From assembly GCF_002684405.1 (NCBI RefSeq), contig NZ_NYVD01000107.1:1-56556 (forward strand): DNA of 56,556 bases, read 5' to 3'. Below the pieces are notes generated by a model. That model ran no database searches and had not been told where the DNA came from. It worked only from the letters and a program-made list of their open reading frames with translations. The DNA comes from Parvibaculum sp. GTDB lineage: Bacteria; Pseudomonadota; Alphaproteobacteria; Parvibaculales; Parvibaculaceae. The first letter of the stretch is position 1. Each line of letters opens with the position of its first letter. Both the position numbers and the translations under genes were made by a program. This document shows positions 25,994 through 35,788 of the stretch, piece after piece.

Positions 25994-26626
25994 TCAGTGC
26001 GCCTCGCGCTCGATCAGCATCTTTTTCGAGAGCACTTTGCCGTTATCGTCCAGCTCATAGACGATCGGTGCGCCGGTCGCGATGTTGAGCTTGGTGATCT
26101 CGTCTTCCGAGAGCCCGTCGAGCTGCATGACCAGCGCGCGAAGCGAATTGCCATGCGCGGCAACCAGCACCTTCTCGCCCTTCAGCACACGCGGCAGAAT
26201 GTTCGCCTCGTAATAAGGCAGCACGCGCTCCGCCGTCATCTTCAGGCTTTCGCCGCCGGGCGGGGGCACGTCGAAGGAACGGCGCCAGATATGGACCTGT
26301 TCCTCGCCCCATTTCTCGCGGGCGTCGTCCTTGTTGAGGCCGGAAAGATCGCCATAGTCGCGCTCGTTCAGCGCCTGGTCCTTCACGATCTCGATGTCGG
26401 TCTGGCCGAGTTCTTCCAGCAGGATGCGGTTCGTCTCCTGCGCGCGCGTCAGCGCGGAAGTGTAGGCGACGTCGAAATGATAGCCGCCCTTTTTCAGCGC
26501 TTCGCCGGCTTCCCGGGCCTCTTCCTTGCCCTGCTCGGTCAGCTCCGGATCGCGCCAGCCCGTGAAAAGGTTTTTCTTATTCCAGTCACTCTGTCCGTGG
26601 CGGACGAGAACAAGCAGGTTGGCCAA
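25994..26626 (-). CDS. gpmA: 2,3-bisphosphoglycerate-dependent phosphoglycerate mutase
   Basis: GpmA interconverts 2- and 3-phosphoglycerate in glycolysis and gluconeogenesis. The 210-residue protein has the phosphohistidine motif [42 protein letters not shown] and [11 protein letters not shown] place the start at the TTG at 26626-26624, because AAAGGAGCG stands at the right distance and homologues begin there; the ATG far upstream would add 63 unrelated residues. Confidence 0.94.
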   Translation of the reverse strand: MANLLVLVRHGQSDWNKKNLFTGWRDPELTEQGKEEAREAGEALKKGGYHFDVAYTSALTRAQETNRILLEELGQTDIEIVKDQALNERDYGDLSGLNKDDAREKWGEEQVHIWRRSFDVPPPGGESLKMTAERVLPYYEANILPRVLKGEKVLVAAHGNSLRALVMQLDGLSEDEITKLNIATGAPIVYELDDNGKVLSKKMLIEREAH

Positions 26627-26717
26627 GGGTCGCTCCTTTGCTCTGTAGTCTGATGAAATTGGCGCGTTTAACGAAAACGTTGAAACGAGCCAGAGTTTTT
26701 GATTTTCGCGCTTCTTG

Positions 26718-26744
26718 TCCGAAAACCGGTTCCCGCTTTTCGGA
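26718..26744. repeat. Palindromic element between dapB and gpmA
   Basis: TCCGAAAA (26718-26725) and TTTTCGGA (26737-26744) flank CCGGTTCCCGC. From memory, this closely resembles a short dispersed element common in Rhizobiales genomes (core CCGAAAACCGGTTCCCAC). Only one copy is in this window. It lies 11 bases after the dapB stop, so it could also act as a terminator or attenuator before gpmA. Confidence 0.5.
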
Positions 26745-26754
26745 AAGCGCTTGG

Positions 26755-27570
26755 TTAGTCGATGCCGAGTACGTCGGCCATGTCGTAAAGGCCGGGCTTG
26801 CGGCCCTGTGCCCATTGCGCAGCCTTGACGGCGCCGCGCGCGAAGATACCGCGATCTTCCGCGATGTGTCCGAGCACGAGGCGTTCATGCGCGCCGGCAA
26901 AGATCGCCTGATGTTCGCCGACCACCGAGCCGCCCCGGAGCGCGGCAAAGCCGATCGCGCCTTCCTTGCGTTCGCCGGTGATGCCGTCGCGCCCGCTCTC
27001 GAAATTGTCCTTGAGCGCGATGTTGCGCCCGTCCGCCGCCGCCTCGCCCAGCATCAATGCCGTGCCGGACGGCGCATCCACCTTGTGGCGATGATGCATT
27101 TCGACGATCTCGATATCCCATGTGGGGTCGAGCGACCGTGCCGCCTGGCGCACCAGCGCGGCGAGCAGGTTGACGCCGAGGCTCATATTGCCGGCCTTCA
27201 CGATGATGGCGCCCTTGGCGGCCTCGGCGATTGTCGCCTCGTCCTCGTCGGTAAAGCCCGTGGTGGCGATCACATGTACCTTGCCCGTCTTCGCCGCTTC
27301 CTGCGCGAAGGCGACACTCGCCGCAGGGCGCGTGAAATCGATGATGGCGTCGCAATCGGCGATCGCGGCCGCGGCATCGCTGGTGGCAGTGAGGTCCAGC
27401 TTGTAGGCAAGACCGGCCAGCTCGCCGAGATCGGCGCCCAGATGCGGCGAGCCTTCCGCCTCGATACCGGCCCCGATGGCGACGCCCGGCATCTCATGCA
27501 CGACCTTAAGGATCGTGCGTCCCATGCGTCCGGCGGCGCCGGTCACGGCTATCTTCAGGTCCTGGGTCAT
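26755..27570 (-). CDS. dapB: 4-hydroxy-tetrahydrodipicolinate reductase
   Basis: DapB reduces the dihydrodipicolinate precursor in the lysine and meso-diaminopimelate pathway. The 271-residue protein has the nucleotide-binding [17 protein letters not shown], the substrate-site [10 protein letters not shown] and the signature [16 protein letters not shown]. It follows the DUF4386 gene by 66 bases and may be in the same leftward transcript, with gpmA next. Confidence 0.95.
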   Translation of the reverse strand: MTQDLKIAVTGAAGRMGRTILKVVHEMPGVAIGAGIEAEGSPHLGADLGELAGLAYKLDLTATSDAAAAIADCDAIIDFTRPAASVAFAQEAAKTGKVHVIATTGFTDEDEATIAEAAKGAIIVKAGNMSLGVNLLAALVRQAARSLDPTWDIEIVEMHHRHKVDAPSGTALMLGEAAADGRNIALKDNFESGRDGITGERKEGAIGFAALRGGSVVGEHQAIFAGAHERLVLGHIAEDRGIFARGAVKAAQWAQGRKPGLYDMADVLGID

Positions 27571-27636
27571 GCCTCATGCCTTTCAGTTGCCGGGGATATA
27601 GCAGGCGGAAGGGGCCGGGCCAAGTTGCGGGCAGCC

Positions 27637-28317
27637 TCAGGCGGCGCGTCTCGTTGGTAGCCCCTTGACGAGAAGCCACAGGCAAAAGCCGAGTTCCGCC
27701 GCAAGCGGCACTGCATAGGCCGGGGCGAACCCGCTCGACAGCGCCGGAGCGAGGATGCGCAGATAGCTGCCTGCGAGATAAACCCCGCCGGCGGCCATCA
27801 GCCCATAGCCGAAAACCCCGTGCAGCCAGCCTGAGCGCAGAAGCAGCCAGCCGGTGAGAAGGCAGTTCACGCCGAAAAAGACGAGGCCGAGATCGTAGCC
27901 GAAGCTGTGCAGCTCGAGCGAGCGGCGGGCCGTTTCGGTGCCGTTCCCGCCATCCCCGATGGCCAGAAGGGTCGCTTGCAGGTTGAGAAGATTGACCCCG
28001 AGGATCGCCGTCTGGATGAGGCGGAACGCCATGGCCATGAGCGCCACCGTGGCGTTCACCGGACGCAGCAGCAGAAAAAGGAGTACGGCCAGCGCCGCAT
28101 CGCAGAGCGCCATGACGCTGTCCGCCGCAATGCCGAGACGGAAAAGTCCTTCATGCGCAGCGATCCCGGCCGCCGTCGCTGCGGCATCGCCCGGCGCGAC
28201 GAGCGCGGCCCGGACGACCATCTCGCTCCAGATGCCGAGCATGATGATCGCGAGATAAAGCAGGCCTGCGAGGCGGGCGGCTTTCATCCGGTCGAAATCG
28301 CTGGCAAGGACGGTCAT
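27637..28317 (-). CDS. DUF4386 membrane protein
   Basis: A 226-residue protein with about six membrane helices. RMKAARLAGLLYLAIIMLGIWSEMVVRAALVAPGDAAATAAGIAAHEGLFRLGIAAD and the later LLRPVNATVALMAMAFRLIQTAILGVNLL match DUF4386, a family of unknown function. The ATG at 28317 is at the family start. It lies 19 bases after the VOC gene, probably co-transcribed with it. Confidence 0.85.
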   Translation of the reverse strand: MTVLASDFDRMKAARLAGLLYLAIIMLGIWSEMVVRAALVAPGDAAATAAGIAAHEGLFRLGIAADSVMALCDAALAVLLFLLLRPVNATVALMAMAFRLIQTAILGVNLLNLQATLLAIGDGGNGTETARRSLELHSFGYDLGLVFFGVNCLLTGWLLLRSGWLHGVFGYGLMAAGGVYLAGSYLRILAPALSSGFAPAYAVPLAAELGFCLWLLVKGLPTRRAA

Positions 28318-28336
28318 GGCTGGCTCCGGTGCAATG

Positions 28337-28762
28337 TCATCGGGGTCTTTTGCCGAGATTATCGAAAAATCGCAGCAAGTAGCCGTCCGGGTCTGCGACG
28401 ACGAATTGAAGATTTCCGGCCTCCTGCTCTCCCTGCCTGTACCAGCGCTCTTCCAGCGGGATGGGGATAGAGAGGTCGGACGCCTGAGCATTGGCATACA
28501 GCGCTCGAACGTCCGGCACCTCGATCTGGAGGTTCATGCCCCGCCCGAAGGGGAACTCCATTGCAGCGCTGTGGAAGTTGCGCCCCGGTCCGGTCAGCTC
28601 TTCAAGCATGAGATGGGCCTTGCCAAGGGCGAGATAGGCGAAGCGTTCTTCGGGGCGAGAGTAGAGGACCTTGAAGGTGAACACTTCAGTGTAGACCTTC
28701 AGCGAGGCCTCCAGATCGGTCACATCAAGTTCGGGTACAATCGCAGGCGTTTCGACGGACAT
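28337..28762 (-). CDS. VOC-family protein (bleomycin-resistance-like)
   Basis: A 141-residue single-domain VOC protein: PELDVTDLEASLKVYTEVFTFKVLYSRPEERFAYLALGKAHLMLEE, then MNLQIEVPDVRALYANA and FVVADPDGYLLRFFDNLG. Proteins of this type with the MLEE and DPDGYLLRF motifs are annotated as bleomycin-resistance-like; actual ligand unknown. It is 60 bp downstream of the dnaJ terminator, so it should have its own promoter or depend on read-through. Confidence 0.8.
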   Translation of the reverse strand: MSVETPAIVPELDVTDLEASLKVYTEVFTFKVLYSRPEERFAYLALGKAHLMLEELTGPGRNFHSAAMEFPFGRGMNLQIEVPDVRALYANAQASDLSIPIPLEERWYRQGEQEAGNLQFVVADPDGYLLRFFDNLGKRPR

Positions 28763-28791
28763 GTTCTCACCCGGCAGGCGGCATAACAAAA

Positions 28792-28815
28792 AAGGCCCCG
28801 CCGAAGCGGGGCCTT
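28792..28815 (-). terminator. Strong terminator of dnaKJ
   Basis: AAGGCCCCGC (28792-28801) and GCGGGGCCTT (28806-28815) form a perfect 10-bp stem; on the minus strand the loop reads TTCG and the stem runs into TTTTTT. It lies 20 bases after the dnaJ stop. Confidence 0.9.
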
Positions 28816-28834
28816 CCATCCTGAACCGGATCGG

Positions 28835-29998
28835 TCAGTTCTGGAAGCTGTCCCAGAAATCCTTCACCTTGGCGAAGAAGCCGGTGCTTTCGGGATTGTT
28901 GGCGTCGCTGGACGCTTCCTCGAACTCCTTCAGAAGCTCTTTCTGCTTCTTGGTGAGTTTCACCGGCGTTTCGACGGTGGCCTGGATATAGAGGTCGCCG
29001 AAATCGCGCGTATTGACGATGGGCATGCCCTTGCCGCGCAGGCGGAACTGGCGGCCGGTCTGGGCGCCTTCGGGCACCTTGACCTTGACCTTCTTGCCGC
29101 CGAGCGTCGGCACTTCGATCTCGCCGCCCAGCGCCGCCGTGGCGATGGAAATGGGCACCCGGCAGAACAGATCCGCCCCGTCGCGCTGGAACAGCGTGTG
29201 CGGGCGCACCGACAGGAAGATGTAGAGATCGCCGGGCGGGCCGCCGCGCAGCCCGGCCTCGCCCTCGCCCGACAGGCGGATGCGCGTGCCGTCTTCGACG
29301 CCCTGCGGAATATTCACCGAAAGCGTGCGTTCCTTCTCGATCCGGCCTGCGCCGTTGCACGCCTTGCAGGGCTTGTCGATGGTCTGGCCGCGGCCGTGGC
29401 AGGTCGGGCAGGTGCGTTCCACCGTAAAGAAGCCCTGGCTGGCGCGCACGCGCCCGTCGCCCTGGCAGGTCGGACAGGTGACGGGGCTCGACCCCGGCTC
29501 CGCGCCGCTGCCATGGCATTCTTCGCAGGTGACGGAGCCCGGCACGCGGATCTGCGCCTTTTTGCCGTCGAAGGCTTCTTCCAGCGTGATGTCGAGATTG
29601 TAGCGCAGGTCGTGACCGCGCATCCGGCCGCCATCGCCGCCGCGCCCGCGTCCGCCGCCGCCACGCCGTCCGCCCATGAATTCGCCGAACAGATCGTCGA
29701 AAATGTCGGACATGGAGGCGCCGAAATCGCCGTGGAAGCCCTGCTGGCCGCCTCGGGGACCGCCCATGCCGCCATCGAACGCGGCATGCCCGAACTGGTC
29801 GTAGGCCGCGCGGGACTGCTCGTCCTTCAAGACGTCATAGGCCTCGTTCAATTCCTTGAACTTGTTCTCGGCCTCGGCATCGCCGGCATTCTGGTCGGGG
29901 TGATATTTCTTGGCGAGAGACCGGTAGGCCTTTTTCAGCTCGTCGGCTGAGGCGTTCCGGTTCACGCCGAGGATTTCGTAATAGTCGCGCTTGGACAT
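28835..29998 (-). CDS. dnaJ: Molecular chaperone DnaJ
   Basis: DnaJ delivers clients to DnaK and stimulates its ATPase. The 387-residue protein has the J domain (1-70) with HPD in KKYHPDQN, a Gly/Arg-rich linker (75-130), four CxxCxGxG zinc motifs between about residues 150 and 215 ([32 protein letters not shown]) and a type I C-terminal substrate domain. It follows dnaK after 94 bp on the same strand. Confidence 0.97.
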   Translation of the reverse strand: MSKRDYYEILGVNRNASADELKKAYRSLAKKYHPDQNAGDAEAENKFKELNEAYDVLKDEQSRAAYDQFGHAAFDGGMGGPRGGQQGFHGDFGASMSDIFDDLFGEFMGGRRGGGGRGRGGDGGRMRGHDLRYNLDITLEEAFDGKKAQIRVPGSVTCEECHGSGAEPGSSPVTCPTCQGDGRVRASQGFFTVERTCPTCHGRGQTIDKPCKACNGAGRIEKERTLSVNIPQGVEDGTRIRLSGEGEAGLRGGPPGDLYIFLSVRPHTLFQRDGADLFCRVPISIATAALGGEIEVPTLGGKKVKVKVPEGAQTGRQFRLRGKGMPIVNTRDFGDLYIQATVETPVKLTKKQKELLKEFEEASSDANNPESTGFFAKVKDFWDSFQN

Positions 29999-30092
29999 GA
30001 AGGATTACCCGGTGGGCGCTGAGCTTGGGCCCTGAAGCGGTTGAAGTCGGACGGGACGCGCAGACCGCATCCCGTCCACTTGTTGGAACTCC

Positions 30093-32021
30093 TTAGGAGT
30101 TCTTACCCTCATCCTTCTTGTCGTCATCCTCGACTTCCTCGAAGTCGGCATCGACAACATCGTCCTGCGAGCTGCCGGCCTCGTCGCCACCGGCGGCATT
30201 CGCCTCGGCATCAGCCTGCTGCTGCTTGTAGAGCGCTTCGCCAAGTTTCATCGAAACCTGGGTCAGGGCTTCCGTCTTCGCCTTGACGTCGTCGGCGGAT
30301 CCGTCCTTGAGGGCCGTCTTCAGCTCCTCTGCGGCGGCTTCCACTTCCGACTTCACCTCGGCGTCGATCTTGTCCTTGTTCTCCTCCAGCGTCTTCTCGG
30401 TGGAGTGGACAAGCGCTTCGGCGTGGTTGCGGGTTTCGACTTCCTCACGCCGCTTCTTGTCTTCCTCGGCGTGGGATTCCGCGTCCTTCACCATCTGCTC
30501 GATGTCGGTTTCCGACAGACCGCCCGACGCTTCGATGCGGATGGTCTGCTCCTTGCCGGTCGCCTTGTCCTTGGCCGACACGTTCACGATGCCGTTGGCG
30601 TCGATGTCGAAGGCGACCTCGATCTGCGGCACGCCGCGTGGCGCGGAGGGAATGCCGACAAGGTCAAACTGGCCGAGCAGCTTGTTGTCTGCCGCCATCT
30701 CGCGTTCGCCCTGGAAGACGCGGATCGTCACCGCCGACTGATTGTCTTCAGCCGTGGAGAAGGTCTGTGCCTTCTTGGTGGGGATCGTCGTATTGCGGTC
30801 GATAAGGCGGGTGAACACGCCGCCCAGCGTTTCGATGCCGAGCGAAAGCGGCGTCACGTCGAGCAGCAGCACGTCCTTGACGTCGCCCTGCAGCACACCG
30901 GCCTGAATGGCGGCGCCCATCGCCACCACTTCGTCCGGGTTCACCGACATGTTCGGTTCCTTGCCGAAGAAGGCTTTCACCTTTTCGCGGATCTTCGGCA
31001 TGCGGGTCTGACCGCCGACAAGCACCACTTCGTCGATCTGTCCGGCGTTCACGCCCGCATCTTTGAGCGCGGCCTTGCAGGGCTCGATCGTGCGCTCGAT
31101 GAGCTTGTCCACCAGCGCTTCCAGCTTGGAGCGCGTGATCTTGAGGTTGAGATGCTTCGGGCCGGAGGCGTCCGCCGTGATGAAGGGCAGGTTCACTTCC
31201 GTCTGCGAGGACGAGGACAACTCGATCTTCGCTTTTTCAGCCGCCTCTTTCAGGCGCTGCAGCGCGAGTTTGTCTTCGCGCAGGTTGATCCCGTTTTCCT
31301 TCTTGAACTCATCGGCCAGATAGCCGACCAGCAGCATGTCGAAATCTTCGCCGCCGAGGAAGGTGTCGCCATTGGTGGCCTTCACCTCGAACACGCCGTC
31401 GCCGATTTCGAGGATCGAAATATCGAAGGTGCCGCCGCCAAGGTCGTAGACGGCGATGGTTTCGCCGCTCTTCTTGTCCAGGCCGTAGGCAAGCGAGGCC
31501 GCGGTCGGCTCGTTGATGATGCGGAGAACTTCAAGCCCTGCGATCTTGCCGGCGTCCTTGGTCGCCTGGCGCTGGGCGTCGTTGAAATAGGCCGGAACGG
31601 TGATGACGGCCTGTTCGACCTTCTCGCCGAGATAGCCTTCCGCGGTTTCCTTCATCTTCTGCAGGATGAAGGCGGAAATCTGCGAGGCGGAATATTTCTC
31701 GCCATGCGCTTCCACCCAGGCGTCGCCATTATCGGCGCGGACGATGCTGTAGGGCACCATCTCCTTGTCTTTCTGGGTGGTCGGGTCGTCATAGGCGCGA
31801 CCGATAAGGCGCTTGATCGCAAAGAGCGTATTGGTGGGGTTGGTCACCGCCTGGCGTTTGGCGGACTGACCGACCAGCCTTTCGCCATCCTGCGTAAAGG
31901 CGACCATGGACGGTGTCGTCCGCGCGCCTTCGCTGTTTTCGATGACTTTGGCCTGATTGCCTTCCATGACCGCGACACACGAATTCGTCGTGCCAAGGTC
32001 AATGCCGATTACTTTTCCCAT
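30093..32021 (-). CDS. dnaK: Molecular chaperone DnaK (Hsp70)
   Basis: The 642-residue Hsp70 has [17 protein letters not shown] at the start, [17 protein letters not shown], the conserved linker [19 protein letters not shown] and an Asp/Glu/Lys-rich C terminus ([16 protein letters not shown]). A matching RpoH-type promoter lies about 170 bases upstream. Unlike many bacteria, grpE is not next to it: alkB, a PhoD-type gene and nnrU separate dnaKJ from grpE-hrcA. Confidence 0.98.
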   Translation of the reverse strand: MGKVIGIDLGTTNSCVAVMEGNQAKVIENSEGARTTPSMVAFTQDGERLVGQSAKRQAVTNPTNTLFAIKRLIGRAYDDPTTQKDKEMVPYSIVRADNGDAWVEAHGEKYSASQISAFILQKMKETAEGYLGEKVEQAVITVPAYFNDAQRQATKDAGKIAGLEVLRIINEPTAASLAYGLDKKSGETIAVYDLGGGTFDISILEIGDGVFEVKATNGDTFLGGEDFDMLLVGYLADEFKKENGINLREDKLALQRLKEAAEKAKIELSSSSQTEVNLPFITADASGPKHLNLKITRSKLEALVDKLIERTIEPCKAALKDAGVNAGQIDEVVLVGGQTRMPKIREKVKAFFGKEPNMSVNPDEVVAMGAAIQAGVLQGDVKDVLLLDVTPLSLGIETLGGVFTRLIDRNTTIPTKKAQTFSTAEDNQSAVTIRVFQGEREMAADNKLLGQFDLVGIPSAPRGVPQIEVAFDIDANGIVNVSAKDKATGKEQTIRIEASGGLSETDIEQMVKDAESHAEEDKKRREEVETRNHAEALVHSTEKTLEENKDKIDAEVKSEVEAAAEELKTALKDGSADDVKAKTEALTQVSMKLGEALYKQQQADAEANAAGGDEAGSSQDDVVDADFEEVEDDDKKDEGKNS

Positions 32022-32192
32022 CGTGCTTCTGGTCCTCTTGTCTGTGGCAGGCCGGGCAAGCCCCGAATGCTGTCCGTTTCTCCGAAGAGACGTTACCAGC
32101 GCGGGCGCTTTGCGAGGGGGGATGGCGAACCGCCAACCCGCCCCGGACCGGCCCCCAAAGGGTCCTTTAGGGGTTGGAACTGGTTGCGCTGT

Positions 32193-32221
32193 ATATAGGA
32201 TTGGGTTCTACGGGCCGCAAG
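32193..32221 (-). promoter_or_regulatory. RpoH (heat-shock) promoter of dnaK
   Basis: On the minus strand CTTG (32221-32218) and CCTATAT (32199-32193) are 18 bases apart, an exact fit to CTTG-N17/18-CYTATNT. This implies a leader of about 165 bases before the dnaK ATG. Confidence 0.75.
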
Positions 32222-32298
32222 CGGTGATGCGGCAATTTGGTCACACTGGTTTTTCGGCCTGTTCCGGGATCTGCCATGTCGCATGAGCGGGTAAACGC

Positions 32299-32967
32299 AT
32301 GATGACAGCCCCTGCATCGGCGGAAACGGCGCTGAAAGCAAGGCCCGGCGGCGTGGATACGGGCATGGCGGGGCTCGTGCTCTTTCCTCACGCGCTGGAC
32401 GATGCGGCTCAGCAACACCTGGCTGCCGAATTGCGCGAAGCCGTCCGCGCCGCGCCGCCTTATCGCCCGGTCATGCCGCGCACCGGCCAGCCCTGGTCCA
32501 TCACCCAGACAAATCTCGGGCCTCTGGGCTGGGTATCGGACGTCTCCGGCTATCGCTATGAGCCTCGCCACCCGGAAACGGGCCGCCCCTGGCCGGCCAT
32601 ACCCGAGAGCCTGTTGGCGCTCTGGGACGAGCTGACCGGCTACCCCGCCCCGCCGGAAGCCTGCCTCCTCAACATCTATCGCGGGCCGAAAGCCCGGATG
32701 GGCCTCCATCAGGACCGGGACGAAGAGGCGCTGGACGCCCCGGTCCTTTCCCTGTCGCTGGGCGACACATGCGTCTTCCGGGTGGGCGGATTCGCCCGCC
32801 GCGACAAATCGAAGAGTTTTAGATTGGCTTCCGGCGATGTGCTGCTGCTGGGCGGCGAAAGCCGCCTGCGCTTCCACGGCGTGGACCGGACGATCCCCGG
32901 CTCCTCCTCGCTGCTGGAAGGCGGCGGGCGCCTCAACATCACGCTGCGCCGCGTGACGAAACCCTGA
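32299..32967 (+). CDS. alkB: AlkB-type 2-oxoglutarate-dependent DNA dealkylase
   Basis: AlkB oxidatively removes methyl groups from 1-methyladenine and 3-methylcytosine. The 222-residue protein has LLNIYRGPKARMGLHQDRDE with the iron ligands of the H-x-D motif, a later His in LRFHGVDR, and the 2-oxoglutarate-binding arginines in RLNITLRRV. It is divergent from dnaK. No Ada-type neighbour is present. Confidence 0.92.
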   Translation: MMTAPASAETALKARPGGVDTGMAGLVLFPHALDDAAQQHLAAELREAVRAAPPYRPVMPRTGQPWSITQTNLGPLGWVSDVSGYRYEPRHPETGRPWPAIPESLLALWDELTGYPAPPEACLLNIYRGPKARMGLHQDRDEEALDAPVLSLSLGDTCVFRVGGFARRDKSKSFRLASGDVLLLGGESRLRFHGVDRTIPGSSSLLEGGGRLNITLRRVTKP

Positions 32968-33098
32968 GAATGCGCCTTTCCGGTCTTTCCGGGCAGGTTT
33001 TCATGCGCGTTCGCACCGGCAAAAAAACCGACATTATGGCTTGATAGGCTGACGATCATGTCGTGGCGATTGATCGGCAGTTCCTGGGGGTATCGAGC

Positions 33099-34961
33099 AT
33101 GAGTTGGGATCGCTTTACCAGACGACAGACGCTTTTGGGCCTGACCGCGGTCGGCGGGCTCGGTCTGGCCGGCTGCGACGAGAAAAAACAGGCGGCGGAG
33201 ACATTCGACGTCGCCTTCGGCCATGGCGTGGCCAGCGGCGACCCGAAAGGCGATGCCGTCATCATCTGGACGCGTGTGACCACGAGCGAAACCTCGCCCC
33301 TGCCCGTCCGGTGGATGGTGGCGGAAGACGCCGATTTCACAAAACCGGTCGCCGAGGGCGAAACGCAGGCAAGCGCGGCCCGCGATCATACGGTAAAGGT
33401 CGATGTGACGGGCCTGACGCCGGGCAGCGTCTATTATTATCGCTTCGCGGTGGGCGACACGCTTTCGCCTGTCGGGCTCACGAAAACGCTTCCCGCGGAA
33501 ACGGAGCGCGCCCGCTTCGCGGTGATCTCCTGCTCGCATTATTCCTTCGGCTATTACCATGTCTATCGGGAAATCGCGGCAACGGACAACCTGGATGCCA
33601 TCGTACACTTGGGCGATTACATCTACGAATATGGCGTCGACGGATATGGCGGGGATGTCGGCAAGGAACTCGGCCGCATGCACGAGCCCCCGCATGAGCT
33701 GCTGACGCTCGCCGACTACCGCACGCGATTTGCGCAATACCGATCCGACCCCGATCTGCAGGCCGCCCATGCCGCCGCCCCCTTCATCACCATCTGGGAC
33801 GATCACGAAACGGCGAATAACAGCTGGATCGGCGGCGCGGGCAATCATGATCCCGCCACCGAAGGCACATGGGAGACGCGCCGCGATGCTGCGTTGAAGG
33901 CCTATTTCGAATGGATGCCCATGCGCGACCCCGCGCCCGGCAAGGCCTTCCATGCGCTCAACCGCTCCTATGAATACGGCAAAATCGCCTCGATCCATGT
34001 CATCGAAACGCGGCTCACGGGCCGCGACGAAGAGCTGAGCTACAGCGAGGACATGGTCTATGAGGAAACCGCCTTCGACCTCTCCCATCCGGACAATCCG
34101 GTTGTCGTGACAGGCGAGGCGTCCATGGGCCCGGACATCCGACGCGTGAAAACGCCCTATGACGCGGCGGGCGCACCGGTCCTCGACTATGCGCGCATGA
34201 TGGAGTGGCAGGAAAGCGGACTGCCGGACGGTTACGCCTACAAGCCGGATGCCGAGCGCTTTCGCAAGGAGAAGCTGAACGATCCCGCCCGGCACATGAT
34301 GGGCGAGACCCAGCAGGCCTGGCTCGCGGACGAGTTGAAAAACGCCCGGGCCCGGGACATCCAGTGGCAGGTTCTTGCCAATCAGATTGTCATGGCGCGC
34401 ATGGATGCACCCGACTTCACCACAGCCTTTCCCGCCGACATCGTGGAAAAGGCGAGCGCCTCCAGTCCCTGGACGAAACGCTGGCTGGACAACACCAGGC
34501 TCGGCCTGCCCATCAATCTCGACGCCTGGGACGGCTATCCGGTGGCGCGCGAAAAGCTTTATGAAGGCGCGAAGGCGGCCGAAGCGAACCTGCTCGTGCT
34601 GGCCGGCGACAGCCATAATTTCTGGGCGAGCGACCTGCATGACGAGGCGGGCGATCTCGTCGCCGTCGAATTCGCCACGACCAGCGTCACGTCGCAATCG
34701 GGCTATCGCTATCTGGGCGACGATCCGCGCATCCCGGAGATCGCGGAAAAGGCCATGGTCTCGCATTGCCCGGAGGTGAAATACGCCAATGTCGAACATC
34801 ACGGCTTCGTGCTGCTCGAGCTGACGGCGGAAAAGGCCGATGCGACCTATATGGCCGTGACCACCGTGCGTGAGAAAGAGTACCAACCCCTCTCGCTCGC
34901 CCGCTTCACGGTGACGGCCGAGAAGCCGGGCAAGCTCTCAGGCCTCAGGCGCGAGAGCTGA
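33099..34961 (+). CDS. phoD: PhoD-family alkaline phosphatase/phosphodiesterase
   Basis: The 620-residue protein has a twin-arginine signal (TRRQTLLGLTAVGG) that ends in a possible lipobox LAGC near residue 26, so it may be a Tat-exported lipoprotein. A PhoD N-terminal domain (about 35-130) precedes the metallophosphatase domain, with VHLGDYIYEYG, ITIWDDHETANNSW and LVLAGDSHNFWASDL carrying the metal ligands. The ATG at 33099 gives the signal; an upstream codon at 33063 does not. I see no obvious Pho box in the 130-bp gap before it. The symbol is a family name, not a proven function. Confidence 0.88.
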   Translation: MSWDRFTRRQTLLGLTAVGGLGLAGCDEKKQAAETFDVAFGHGVASGDPKGDAVIIWTRVTTSETSPLPVRWMVAEDADFTKPVAEGETQASAARDHTVKVDVTGLTPGSVYYYRFAVGDTLSPVGLTKTLPAETERARFAVISCSHYSFGYYHVYREIAATDNLDAIVHLGDYIYEYGVDGYGGDVGKELGRMHEPPHELLTLADYRTRFAQYRSDPDLQAAHAAAPFITIWDDHETANNSWIGGAGNHDPATEGTWETRRDAALKAYFEWMPMRDPAPGKAFHALNRSYEYGKIASIHVIETRLTGRDEELSYSEDMVYEETAFDLSHPDNPVVVTGEASMGPDIRRVKTPYDAAGAPVLDYARMMEWQESGLPDGYAYKPDAERFRKEKLNDPARHMMGETQQAWLADELKNARARDIQWQVLANQIVMARMDAPDFTTAFPADIVEKASASSPWTKRWLDNTRLGLPINLDAWDGYPVAREKLYEGAKAAEANLLVLAGDSHNFWASDLHDEAGDLVAVEFATTSVTSQSGYRYLGDDPRIPEIAEKAMVSHCPEVKYANVEHHGFVLLELTAEKADATYMAVTTVREKEYQPLSLARFTVTAEKPGKLSGLRRES

Positions 34962-34967
34962 CACCCC

Positions 34968-35672
34968 TCAATAGGGATACCAGCCCGGCACCGGCGTGAC
35001 GTCGAAGAGCCACAGATGGGCATAGAACAGCGCGCCGAAAGCGACCAGGGCGGCGAGGATTCGCCACCAGCCAAGTTCGCCGATGGCCAGTTTGTTGCGC
35101 CCGGCGAAGATCGCCGCGAAAGGCAGGTTCGAGGTGGTCGCGACGAAGCTCTTCCAGCTCTCGCCGTAAAGCCGCTTGCGCTTGGCGTCGATCGAAAGCG
35201 TGCCCAGCGCCGCGAGCAACGTGAAGGTGCCGAAGAAGATGAGGGAAGCCTCATCGCCGTTCATCGCCATATGGGTGAGCCCCCAGATGATGACGGCCCA
35301 GAGAAAGGGGTGCCGCGTGATACGCAATATACCCTTCACCGTGCCGGGATTTTCCATCAACCCTTCCGCGCCGACCGAGGTCGGGTTGGGTGTGGTGAGG
35401 CCGATCACCCCGATCAGGAAGGCGAGCAGGATCAGAAGCGGCGCCGCATGCTTCAGCCCGTCCGGCGTCACCCAGTGAAGCTCGTTCGGTCCTTCCAGCG
35501 CCATATTGTAGGACCAGCACAGCCAAACGATGCCGGCCAGCGAGAGGAGCGAGAAGAACCCGCGATAGGGCCCCTCTCCCATGGCGCCGACCAGCCGGTC
35601 GCGCAGGGGCGTGCCCGAGATGATGAGATGAATACCCAGAAAAAACGCCGCAGCCGCCCAGAGCATGAGCAT
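34968..35672 (-). CDS. NnrU-family membrane protein
   Basis: A 234-residue protein with six or seven membrane helices. LFLGIH-like start (FFLGIHLIISGTPLRDRLVGAMGEGPYRGFFSLLSLAGIVWL) and GILRITRHPFLWAVIIWGLTHM are NnrU hallmarks. NnrU was linked to nitric-oxide metabolism in Rhodobacter, but most homologues stand outside denitrification clusters and here no such gene is near. It has a well-formed promoter and operator (35702-35750). Its stop is 6 bases from the phoD stop. Confidence 0.87.
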   Translation of the reverse strand: MLMLWAAAAFFLGIHLIISGTPLRDRLVGAMGEGPYRGFFSLLSLAGIVWLCWSYNMALEGPNELHWVTPDGLKHAAPLLILLAFLIGVIGLTTPNPTSVGAEGLMENPGTVKGILRITRHPFLWAVIIWGLTHMAMNGDEASLIFFGTFTLLAALGTLSIDAKRKRLYGESWKSFVATTSNLPFAAIFAGRNKLAIGELGWWRILAALVAFGALFYAHLWLFDVTPVPGWYPY

Positions 35673-35701
35673 GATCGCCTCCCCTAATCTTGGTCCCGCA
35701 T

Positions 35702-35750
35702 TCGGCCAATAACAGTGTTATAGATTAGGCCGAACGCTATGCACGTCAAG
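35702..35750 (-). promoter_or_regulatory. nnrU promoter with overlapping palindromic operator
   Basis: On the minus strand TTGACG (35750-35745), 16 bases, then TAATCT (35728-35723) form a sigma-70 type promoter. Directly downstream is the perfect 13-mer palindrome ATAACACTGTTAT (35722-35710). An outer repeat TTCGGCC/GGCCGAA (35702-35708, 35729-35735) brackets it. The inner palindrome at the start site fits a TetR-type operator; no TetR gene is in the window. Confidence 0.65.
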
Positions 35751-35788
35751 TAGTAGGGACCAAAAAACGGGTAGATGCCAGCCTGTGG

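Noticed and set aside
30405-32198. 597-codon open frame opposite dnaK
   Set aside because: Shadow frame caused by high G+C third positions; His/Arg/Asp-rich translation with no family pattern.
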